This document shows, one piece after another, positions 38,200-46,874 of a stretch of DNA of 64,000 nt. The notes beneath the pieces were generated by a model. That model worked only from the letters and a program-made list of their open reading frames with translations, was not told the origin of the DNA and ran no database searches. The DNA comes from Medakamo hakoo (taxonomy: Eukaryota > Chlorophyta > Trebouxiophyceae > Coccomyxaceae). The DNA lies in the NCBI GenBank assembly GCA_026636295.1, contig CP089460.1, forward strand, positions 434,001-498,000, read 5' to 3'. The position numbers were made by a program, and so were the translations under genes. Each line of letters begins with the position of its first letter. Position 1 is the first letter of the stretch.

Positions 38200-40088
38200 T
38201 CACAGCCCTTCCACCCCGGACGCCACCAGCACCTCCCTGCACCCGGCCTCCACCCGCCCCCTCAGCTCCTTGCTGGGCAGGCCCGCCACAACTTCAGCGC
38301 CAAACGAGGCCACCAGCACCGCCCGCGCCGACGCCGCGTCCACGCCCCGCGACCGGAAGTAAAACAGCGCCTCCGGGTCCAGGTCGGAGACCGCGCACCC
38401 GTGCGTGCACTTGACGTCGTCCGCGACGATTTGCAGGTTGGGCCGGGCGTGGACCAGCGCCCGCTTGGCGAGCAGCAGGTTGCGGGACAGCTGGGCCGCG
38501 TCCGTGCGCTGGGCGGCCCGGCCGACGCGGACGGAGCCGTCGAAGACGCACCGGGACGACGGCGCGGCGGCGATGCACTTGTGCAGCTGGTCCGCGCTGC
38601 CGTCCGGGTGGTCCAGTTCCAGGCGGGAGTGCAGGTCGTGCGCCTGGTCCGACCCGGCCAGCAGGAAGGAGCGCAGGGACGTGTGCGTGCCGGGCCCGCC
38701 CTGCGTGACGTCGACTTCGGACCGGGACAGCGACCCGCCCAGGCGGGCTTCGACCAGCGCGTACCGCGACCCCTCCGCCTGCAGCACGAGCGTCTGCTTG
38801 GCGTGCCAGGCGGCCCGGCCCTCCGCCTCCACGTACCCGTGCTCCAGCGACGCGCCGGCCGCCAAATCCACTTCGGCGACGGCGGTGGTGAAGGAGGCGC
38901 GGGACGCCGGGGACGAGGGGGAGGGGACGAACTCTTCGACGACCGCGGCGGCCGCGCCCGGGCCGAGCGAGACGAGCAGGCGTGGCGCGGACGCGGGGAC
39001 GCCGCCGCCGCCCCCGCCGCCGCCGCCGCCGCCCGCGCTCCCGCCCGTCGACACGTACAGGACGTGGACGGGGCCGTCGACTTCCACGCCGTCCGACAGC
39101 GCCACGACCGCGACGTCGGCCGCGGCCGCGGCGTTCAGGCCGGCAAACAGGTTTCCGCCGCGCGCGCCCGAGTTTTGGGGGTTGGCCGCCGCGCCGGCCG
39201 CGACCGCTTCCGCCTGCAGCGCGCCCAGGCGGGCGAGCGCGTCGGGCGGCGCGGCCGCGGCCGTCCCAGCGTACGCACCGGGCTTGGACAAGCCCCGCGA
39301 AAGCGAAGGCACGGGCGCGCCGTCCACAAAGACGAGGCGGGCGGCCGCGCCGGGCAGGGGGTGGTGTGCCTCGACCCATGCAGCCGACACGCCCGCGGCC
39401 GCGGCCGCGGCCTCGCCGTGCGCGGCGCTCCCGCCGACCCAGGTCAGGGACGAGGTCGTGATGGCCGACACGTCCGTCTGACGGAAAGCTTCAGACGAGC
39501 GGGGCGTGGGGACGCGGGCGGAGGACAGGGCGGCCCGGGCGGCGGTGTGCAGGGCGGCGAGGCTGGAGAGAGAGAGGGAGGGTGGGGTGGGGGATGGGGG
39601 GCGGTGGTGGTCGGGGGTGTGAAGAGGTCCGTCGGTGGCGTGGTGTCTTTTGTTTTTCGCGGGCATCCTGGCGCGCTCGACTGCCCTCTCCCACACGGCC
39701 CCCGCTCTCCAGGAACCTCTCACCACTTATACTCACCTGCCGTTGACGGGCGCCGCCGCCCCCGCCTCAATGGCGCTCAAGTTGGCCGACACCCACTTGT
39801 CGGCCGACGCGGCCGACGGCGATGCGGACGCAGGCGCGGCGGCTGTGACGGGCGCAGCCGCCCGGGCTGGGGCTGGGGTTGGAGTGCGACGTGCGCGGCT
39901 GGCCGCTGAGGGGGATGGGCTCGGACCTGCGTGGGTCGTGTGTGGGCGAACGGGGCGTGAGAGAGACGACGACGGCGTGGAAAAAAAGGCTAGCCACAAT
40001 TCGTCGTCCACGCACGGCCGGCTTCCGACGAAGACCACCCGCCCTCCTTCGCACCTGTCCGGCCCGTCCGCGGCGCGTGAGCACGCAT
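38200..40088 (-). CDS. SUFD: SufD, plastid iron-sulfur cluster scaffold subunit
   Basis: Exons in coding order: 40088-40055 (34 bases), 39926-39737, 39562-38200; phases 1 and 2; 528 residues. Exons 1-2 make a presequence (MRAHAPRTGRTG, then Ser/Pro/Ala/Arg). The mature part begins near VSANLSAIEAG. TPRSSEAFRQTDVSAI, RLVFVDGAPVPSLSRGL and a beta-helix core follow. The C-terminus has CTHGCAVSDLDPEALFYFRS and RGVDAASARAVLVASFGAEV, the SufD/SufB signature region with the conserved 'HGA..G.LD...LFYL.SRG'. SufBC2D builds Fe-S clusters in the plastid stroma. A Gly run of 11-12 and a Ser/Pro stretch break the core. The three exon phases agree, which supports the small first exon. Confidence 0.9.
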
Positions 40089-40220
40089 GGGAGTATGGTG
40101 GTTGAGGTTAGGGCCTCGCCGTTGCGCTGAAAGCGCCAACAATCAAAAAGAAAAGACGTGTGAGCGTGTTTCTACCTCTCCAACCCGACCATCCTTCCCT
40201 CCCCCTGCCTCCCTCCGCCT

Positions 40221-41670
40221 TCACCCATGCGCCCCCAAGCTTTCCAAGATGAGCTCGTATCCCTCAGACACAGGCCTCCCATCCGCCACCGCGGCCGCGA
40301 TCTCCCCCACGTCGGAAACCGGATCTAAGTTGGGCTGCTTGGCCAGCCAGAGCAAGAAATGAAAGTCGGCATACCGCACGGGCGGCGGCCGTTTTTTGGC
40401 CGCGGCCAAGAAGGCCCGCAACTCCGCCCCACCCTGCGGCAACAGGCGGTTTTCAATGGGAAAAGTGGCCGACAGCGGCCCGGCATGATCCCGGATGGGG
40501 ACGGGCACCAGGAAATAGTCGTTGTCCACCTCGCCGACGTCCTTCGCCGCGATCATGGCCGGCCGCTCTTTTTTCGGGTCGCGCGGGTCGACCAGCTTCG
40601 TCATGCCCGAGGGCGCTCCATCCGCGTTGGGGCAGGCCAGCCACCCGTCCCGGGCCAGCTGCACACACTGTGCGGAGGCTTGGAAGGCCTCGAAATGGAC
40701 GGCGCCCGGCGGACCGCCCGGCCCGGAGGGCGAGGGTTCGGCCGACACCACAGCAGTCACGGCCCGCTCCCCCAGCTCTGCCTGGACGCCGGCCATGGCG
40801 CGGACTTCGCCGTCGGACATGATCCACTCGCGCGGCGGGGCTCCAGCAGGTGGGGCGGCCTGCGCCAACACCCACCCGACTTTGGACAGGCCCAGCTTGC
40901 CGGCGATGAAGTCGGCGAGCTGCTCGTCCGGTCCGCCGCGCTCGGGCACCACGGCGTCGGGCGTCCCCTCCTGCGGCGGCTCGTAGATGACGTCGGCGGA
41001 GACGACGCCGTCGTCGCCGACGCGCCCGTACAGCAGCCCGCACCGGGCGACGCCAAAGCGCGTGGCCTGGGACACGTACGCCTGGAAGGCGTCCGCGGCG
41101 GCCCGGTCCAGGGAGAGGGCCGTCAGCCCGTCCGGCAGCGCGTCCTGGCGCGAGATCTTCACCTGGGCCGCCACCATTTCCGCGACCGTCATCTTGGCGC
41201 CGAACTCGCGGCCCTCGCCCAGGTCTTTGGGCCGGTCGGGCGGCGGGGCGACGTCCCGGGTGAAAGGGTACCACATGTGGAGCAGGGCGCCGTGGCCGAT
41301 GCCCAGGGACGAGAGGGCGGCCCCGCCCTGTCCGCCCCCGAGCTCGGGAAAGGCCACCGGTTCTTTGGACGTCAGCAGGCCCGGGTCGACCGCCAGGCGC
41401 AGCTGGGCGGCAGGCACGCCGTGCGCGGCTTCTATGGCGGCCTTAAGGTCGGCCAAAGTCGCGGCGTCGGCGACGGTGACGCGTTCCAGGCCGTCGCTGC
41501 GTTTTTGGAGAGGAGGGGAGGGGAGGTGGAGGTTGAGAGAGCGATGGGGTTTGACGTGTTGCGCGCGCTCTAAGAAAACCGCACGCGGGCGCCGGGGGGG
41601 GCGCTTGTTTCGCCCGCCCACGGCCCGGTGCGTGGCCGCGCACTCACCGGCTCCGCAGCCGGATGATCAT
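40221..41670 (-). CDS. NPL4: NPL4, ubiquitin-binding cofactor of CDC48
   Basis: Exons in coding order: 41670-41648 (23 bases) and 41496-40221 (intron of 151 bases, phase 2); 432 residues. The join gives MIIRLRSRDGLERVTVADAA, the exact start expected for plant NPL4 (ubiquitin-like domain). HMWYPFTRDVAPPPDRPKDL lies before the MPN domain (AFQAYVSQATRFGVARCGLL, VSADVIYEPPQEGT). The C-terminal part (DNDYFLVPVPIRDHAGPLSA, RYADFHFLLWLAKQPNLD) is also conserved. NPL4 with UFD1 guides CDC48/p97 to ubiquitinated substrates. The C-terminal NZF finger of animal NPL4 is absent, as in plants and yeast. Its start is 125 bases from the divergent Ala-rich gene. Confidence 0.95.
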
Positions 41671-41795
41671 TTGGGCGTGTGGGTGGGCGCCGAACACCCA
41701 AGAAAGAAGACGGCGGGCCCGCGCGCGAGCGAAAAAAAAATGGAGAGTGGCGCGAGTGTGCTGCGCTGTCTCTCACTCTGCCCATTTCTCTCCCG

Positions 41796-42929
41796 ATGCC
41801 CGCCGACGTTGCCTTTGGCTCCTTCGCCGACAGCCCGGCGTCGGGCGGCCTGCCGGCCATGGCGAGTCCGCCACGGCGACAGCCCGCAGCCGCCGTGGGC
41901 GCGTCCACGAGCGCGACGGGACCTGGGGCGCTCGCGCCACCCGCGGCCGCGTCGACGCCGCCACCCCCGCCTGCCCCTGCGTCCATCCAGTCCCTCTTGG
42001 ACGGCATCGCCGCCCTGAAGGAACGCCCGCCGGCCGAGGTCGCCGCCTCCAACGGCAGCCCCGGCGGATTACCGCCGGCGGCAGCCCAACCCCCGCTCGA
42101 CGCGCCGGCCGCGTACGCAGCGGGCGCGGCCGCCGGCGAGCGCGCCGCCCTGCTCCGCGCGTTTCGCGAGGCCCTGCCCGCCCGGGAAGCCTTGGGCGCC
42201 CTGGCAGCGGCCGTGCGCCTGCTGGACGCCAAAGCCGCGGAGGCGACGGCGGCCAGCCGGTCCGCCGGTGCGGCGGCGGCAGCAGCTTTAGCCAGCGCCC
42301 AGGCAGCCCAGGCGACGGTGGCCTCGCTCGCCGACGGCCCCGTCCGCGACCTGCAAGCCGCCGCCCGCTCCTCTGTCGCCGACAAACTCTCCGACCAGTT
42401 CCAGGCGACGCTGACCGCTCTGAGCGCCGCAATCGAAGCCGCGCACACGCCGGGCGGCGGCCTCGTCCGGTCGGCGCGGTGGGCCGCGTCCGCGGTGACT
42501 GGCCTGGCGCGGTCCGCCCTGGACGCGGCCGACGGCGCGGCGGTCGCGGCGTCCAGCCGGTTTTTGTTGGACGGCCGGGCGCGTGAGGCTGGCGGGCGTG
42601 GCGCCGACGCGGCCGCCCGGTCCCGCGCGCGGACGCTGCTGGGTGGCGCGCTGTTCCTCACGGCCGTCGAACTGAGCTGGGCCGCCCACAAGGCGGCGCC
42701 CCTGCGGACGCCGCGGCCGCTGGCAGGCGGGCTGCGCCGGGTGCGCCAGGCGGGATGGGCGGCCGCGCTGGTTTTAGGCTTGGCCGCTGTGCGGGAGGCG
42801 TGCTTCTCCGCGGCCGACGCGGCGCTGGGCGGGGTGGGTAAAAAGGACGGGGAGGAGCCGCAGGTCGAGGGTGAAGAAGAGGGCGCGGATGACGACGCTC
42901 CCGCGCCTGATGTGGCGGGCGCCTTGTAA
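41796..42929 (+). CDS. Ala-rich helical protein with C-terminal membrane segments, unknown
   Basis: Single exon, 377 residues, start ATG at 41796. A Pro/Ala/Ser-rich N-terminus is followed by SIQSLLDGIAALKERPPAEV and a long Ala-rich helical region with coiled-coil potential (about 110-250). Two hydrophobic stretches near the end (RTLLGGALFLTAVELSW and WAAALVLGLAAVREACF) could anchor the protein in a membrane. The tail is acidic (GEEPQVEGEEEGADDDAPAP). I recognise no family. The TAA stop is itself part of a TGTAA (42925-42929), a candidate poly(A) signal. Divergent from NPL4, tandem with eEF3. Confidence 0.5.
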   Translation: MPADVAFGSFADSPASGGLPAMASPPRRQPAAAVGASTSATGPGALAPPAAASTPPPPPAPASIQSLLDGIAALKERPPAEVAASNGSPGGLPPAAAQPPLDAPAAYAAGAAAGERAALLRAFREALPAREALGALAAAVRLLDAKAAEATAASRSAGAAAAAALASAQAAQATVASLADGPVRDLQAAARSSVADKLSDQFQATLTALSAAIEAAHTPGGGLVRSARWAASAVTGLARSALDAADGAAVAASSRFLLDGRAREAGGRGADAAARSRARTLLGGALFLTAVELSWAAHKAAPLRTPRPLAGGLRRVRQAGWAAALVLGLAAVREACFSAADAALGGVGKKDGEEPQVEGEEEGADDDAPAPDVAGAL

Positions 42930-43066
42930 AAACATTGTACGATTTCTTTCTTTTTCTGAGGGACGGGGAAGAGAATGGATGGTTGAGGCTGGGGCGGCAG
43001 ACCTCACGTTGCGCGGAGCGAGCGCGCACAACAAAAACAAAAAACACGCTCCTCCGCTCCCGCAAA

Positions 43067-46000
43067 ATGCCTCCGAAAGGCGCCGTCCCCTTGCCAGCGG
43101 CCGGCGTCAAGGTCGTGCTGCCAGCGACGACGGCGAAAGCACCCCCTCCTAAAGTCGTCGTCCGCCGTGCGGCCGAGCAGCCCGCGTCGGCCGCGCCCGA
43201 TGCGAAAAAGGCCGAGCCGGTGGCCGTCCGCCCGGCGATCCCAGCCGGTGCGACCGTGTCCGATGCCGCGGACATCATCTGCGCGGCTTTGGCTCATCCG
43301 GACGCTGCACACCGGCGCGGCGGCGCGGCGGCGCTGGGCGACCTGGCCAAAGGCGGCGTGAGCGCGGCGGCTGGTGGCGCCGACGGCGCTGCCGCCGCGC
43401 CGACCACCCCACCTGCGGGCGCTGCTCCCGGCACGCCCACGGCCGCTGGCGTCGCCGTTGCCGCCACCGGTTCGGGAATGGTCGCCCTTATGACCGCTGG
43501 CATCATGGACCGCCTGGACAAGCTCGCGACGTCGCCCGAACCAGCCGCGCGTGAGGGTGGGTGGGCCGGCGTTGCGGCCCTGGCCCGCCGCGGCGGCCGC
43601 GCGGCCGAACCCGCGCTCGCGCCCTGGCTGTTGAGGGCTGTCAAAGCGTGCGCCGACCGGTCGACGGACGTGCGCACGGCCGCGGCCGACGCCGCCCGCG
43701 TCCTGGCCACGCGCGCGCTGCACCCGGCCGCGTACGCGTCTCAAGTCCCGGCTTTGCTCGCCCGCCTGGACGACCCGTCCGTCCTCTGGCAAGAAAAAGC
43801 CGCGGCCCTCGACGCCGTCCGCCGCTTGGCTGCCCGCGCGTCCACCGCCGCGACGGCTTCCCTGCCTACCCTCGTCCCCGCTGTGTGGGCGTGCCTGGCT
43901 GACGCGCGCACCGAAGTGTCGACCGCGGCGAAGAAAGCCATGCAGGCGGCTTTGGCGCTCGTCGGCAACCGCGACCTCGCACCGGCCGTCCCCGCCATCC
44001 TGTCGTGCATGGCCCGCCCCAATGAGACGCCCGAATGCGTGACCAAAGTCAGTGGCACGACGTTTGTCCAACCGGTCGAAGCGCCCGCGCTGGCCGTGCT
44101 CGTGCCCCTCCTGGTGCGGGGCCTGCGCTCCAAGCACACGCCGACCGTGCGCAAGACCGCCGTCATCGCGACCAACATGGCCAAACTGGTCTACTCGCCC
44201 GCGGACGCGCACGCTTTCTTCCCCGTCCTGGCGCCGCTGTTTGCTAAAGCGGCGGAAGAGACGGCCAACCCGGAAGCGCGCGGCGTGGTGGAGGGCGCCG
44301 TTGCCGCCCTGGCCGCGGCGGAAGCGAAGGCCGGCGCCGCCCCTCCCGAACGGGCGTGGCCGCCCGCCGAAGCCGAGGCTGGAGTTGCGGCGGCCGTCGC
44401 GGAAGCGGCGGGAGCCGACGCCCCACCGCCTCCGCCGGCCGTCCTGTCGTACACCGGCGCTTTGGCCTCCTCCCTCGCCTCGGACGGCCGCCTCTCCCCG
44501 GGCGTGTGGGTGGACGCCCTCGCGCCCGTCCTCGCCCCACACGTGGGCGGCGAAGCCGTGGGTGAAGCCGCTGCACGCGGCGCGTTGACCCGCGCCAAAG
44601 CCGCCCTCGCCGCTCTGGCTGGCCCGGGCGGGACCGCGACCGGCGACGACGCGGACGAAGCGGGCGACGAGCTGTGCGACTGCGAGTTTTCGCTGGCCTA
44701 CGGCGGCAAGATTCTTTTATCCGGCGCGCGCATGCGCTTGCTGCGTGGCGCGCGCTACGGCCTGTGCGGTGCCAATGGCGTCGGCAAGTCCACGCTCTTG
44801 CGTGCGATCGCCGACGGCAAGGTCGACGGCTTCCCGCCCCGCTCGGCCGTCCGCACCGCTTTCGTGGAGTCCAACATCGACGCGGCCGGCGAGACCGCCG
44901 TCCGCGACTACATGTACGCCCACCCGGAGCTGGTGGCGCTGGGCAACGAGCCTGGCGGCACAAGGCCCGACCAGGCCACGGTCGACCGCGTGCTGGGCGA
45001 AGTCGGGTTTGACGAGGCGGGCCGGGCCGCGCCCATCAACACGCTGTCCGGCGGCTGGAAGATGAAGCTGGCGGTGGCGCGCGCCATGCTGCTGGACGCG
45101 GACATCCTGCTGCTGGACGAGCCGACCAACCACTTGGACGTGGCCAACGTGGCGTGGCTGCAGGACTACCTCACCAAGACGACGCGGGCGACCGCCCTGA
45201 TCGTGTCGCACGACTCGGGCTTCCTTGACACCGTCTGCACGCACATCCTGCACTACCACGCCCACCGCCTGACCGTCCACCGCGGCAATTTGTCGGCCTT
45301 TGTCGACGCCTACCCGCCCGCCAAGTCGTACTACGACTTGGCCGCCGCCGCCGACACCATGGTCTTCCCCGCGCCCGGCATCCTGGTCGGCGTGACCTCG
45401 CGCGACCGGGCCATCCTGAAGATGCGGGGCGTCTCCTTCACGTACCCGGGCGCGCCCAAACCCCAGCTGTCCGACGTCAACGTGACGGTCGCCCTGTCCT
45501 CCCGCATTGCGGTCCTGGGCCCCAACGGCGCGGGGAAGACCACGCTCATCCGCATGCTGACGGGGGAGTCGGCCGCGACCGCGGGCACGGTCTGGAAGCA
45601 CCCCAACCTGCGCGTCGCGTACGTCGCCCAGCACGCCTTCCACCACCTGGAACGCCACTTGGACGACACGCCCCTGGCCTACCTGCAGTGGCGGTACGGG
45701 TCCGGCGAAGACAAGGAGGGCCTGGAAAAGGAGACGCGCCAGGTGACGGACGAGGAGGCGGCCGCGATGGCCAAGCCCATGATGTGCGCCGACGGCGTCC
45801 CACGCATTGTGGAAGCGCTGGTGGGTCGGCGCAAGCTGAAATCGTCGTTCGAGTACGAGGTGAAGTGGAAGGACACGCACGAGAAGAAGAACGCGTGGCT
45901 GAGCCGGGAGGCCCTGGAGGCGGCCGGGTTTGGGAAAGCGGTCGCGGACGTGGACACGGAGGAAGCGACGCGCGCCGCCCTGATGGGCCCCGGCGCCAAG

Positions 46001-46597
46001 GAATTCACGGCGTCGTCCATCATCAAGCACCTGGGCGACTTCGGCCTGGACGCGGAGTTCGCGGCGCACTCGGCCATCCGCGGCCTGTCGGGCGGGCAGA
46101 AGGTCAAGGTCGTGCTCGCGGCCGCGGTCTGGAACTGCCCGCACGTCGTGGTGCTGGACGAGCCGACCAACTTCCTGGACCGGGACGCCCTGGGCGCCCT
46201 GGCCCGCGGCCTGCGCGCCTTTGCCGGCGGCGTCGTCATCATCTCCCACAACGCCGAGTTCACGGACGAGGTGTGCGACGAGACGTGGGCGGTCGGCGGC
46301 GGCGCGGTGACCGTCACCCGCCCGGAACGCCTGGCCGCCGCCGCCGCCGACGCGGACAAGCCGCAGACGGTGTCTGTCTTCCTGAAAAGGTCGGCCAGCT
46401 CCGGGAACAACTTGGCCAGCGCGGGCGGGAGTGGGGCGGCCAGCACGGCCGGCGAGCCGGCGCCGCTGGAAGGCGCGGAGCTGGACGCGGCGATCCTGGA
46501 GGCCGAGCGCCTGAAAGCCGAGAAAAAGGCGGCGGCCAAAGCCAAGCGCGAAGCCAAGGAGCTGGCGGCTAAACTGAAGGCGGCGCGCAAGTACTGA
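43067..46597 (+). CDS. EF3: Translation elongation factor 3 (ABC-F type, with HEAT and chromodomain)
   Basis: Single exon, 1176 residues. An N-terminal HEAT-repeat region (about 70-330; ALAVLVPLLVRGLRSKHTPT and RKTAVIATNMAKLVYSPAD are the classic eEF3 repeats) and a four-helix zone precede two ABC ATPase domains. ABC1 has GANGVGKSTL near 569, LSGGWKMKLAVARAMLLDAD near 660 and LLLDEPTNHLDV. ABC2 has GPNGAGKTTLIRML near 818, GLSGGQKVKVVLAAAVWNCP near 1006 and LDEPTNFLDRD. The chromodomain insertion (LKSSFEYEVKWK near 928) is eEF3-specific. eEF3 helps release the E-site tRNA after translocation; it is essential in fungi and known from some algae, but absent from animals and land plants. The C-terminus is a short lysine-rich tail. 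No intron is needed despite the length. Confidence 0.95.
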   Translation: MPPKGAVPLPAAGVKVVLPATTAKAPPPKVVVRRAAEQPASAAPDAKKAEPVAVRPAIPAGATVSDAADIICAALAHPDAAHRRGGAAALGDLAKGGVSAAAGGADGAAAAPTTPPAGAAPGTPTAAGVAVAATGSGMVALMTAGIMDRLDKLATSPEPAAREGGWAGVAALARRGGRAAEPALAPWLLRAVKACADRSTDVRTAAADAARVLATRALHPAAYASQVPALLARLDDPSVLWQEKAAALDAVRRLAARASTAATASLPTLVPAVWACLADARTEVSTAAKKAMQAALALVGNRDLAPAVPAILSCMARPNETPECVTKVSGTTFVQPVEAPALAVLVPLLVRGLRSKHTPTVRKTAVIATNMAKLVYSPADAHAFFPVLAPLFAKAAEETANPEARGVVEGAVAALAAAEAKAGAAPPERAWPPAEAEAGVAAAVAEAAGADAPPPPPAVLSYTGALASSLASDGRLSPGVWVDALAPVLAPHVGGEAVGEAAARGALTRAKAALAALAGPGGTATGDDADEAGDELCDCEFSLAYGGKILLSGARMRLLRGARYGLCGANGVGKSTLLRAIADGKVDGFPPRSAVRTAFVESNIDAAGETAVRDYMYAHPELVALGNEPGGTRPDQATVDRVLGEVGFDEAGRAAPINTLSGGWKMKLAVARAMLLDADILLLDEPTNHLDVANVAWLQDYLTKTTRATALIVSHDSGFLDTVCTHILHYHAHRLTVHRGNLSAFVDAYPPAKSYYDLAAAADTMVFPAPGILVGVTSRDRAILKMRGVSFTYPGAPKPQLSDVNVTVALSSRIAVLGPNGAGKTTLIRMLTGESAATAGTVWKHPNLRVAYVAQHAFHHLERHLDDTPLAYLQWRYGSGEDKEGLEKETRQVTDEEAAAMAKPMMCADGVPRIVEALVGRRKLKSSFEYEVKWKDTHEKKNAWLSREALEAAGFGKAVADVDTEEATRAALMGPGAKEFTASSIIKHLGDFGLDAEFAAHSAIRGLSGGQKVKVVLAAAVWNCPHVVVLDEPTNFLDRDALGALARGLRAFAGGVVIISHNAEFTDEVCDETWAVGGGAVTVTRPERLAAAAADADKPQTVSVFLKRSASSGNNLASAGGSGAASTAGEPAPLEGAELDAAILEAERLKAEKKAAAKAKREAKELAAKLKAARKY

Positions 46598-46618
46598 TGG
46601 AGGGGAGAGGGAGTGGGA

Positions 46619-46670
46619 GGTGTGTGTGCGTGTGTGTGTGTGTGCGTGTGTGCGTGTGTGCGTGTGTGTG
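46619..46670. repeat. (TG)n/(TGCG) microsatellite followed by poly(T)
   Basis: A 52-base TG-rich tract with TGCG interruptions lies just after the eEF3 stop, followed by ten or so T. It lies in the eEF3 3' UTR or in the spacer to the next gene (277 bases). Confidence 0.85.
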
Positions 46671-46874
46671 ATTTTTTTTTTCCCGTGAGGGTGCTGTGTG
46701 CACAAGGCCAGGTTGAGAGGTCATTGAGCCGAAAACGACGGGCGACGACGGCTAGTGTTTTGGCACGCGACGCCGCGCCCCACGCGGACGCCCGCCCGAC
46801 ACCCACCTCTGGACCTGACCGACTAGCTGCGTGTCTGAGCTTCACTGCTAGCGCATCACAACTCCATCCCTCCA

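Noticed and set aside
44717-46705. 662-residue minus-strand open frame
   Set aside because: It is antisense to the ABC domains of eEF3 and has no domain of its own.
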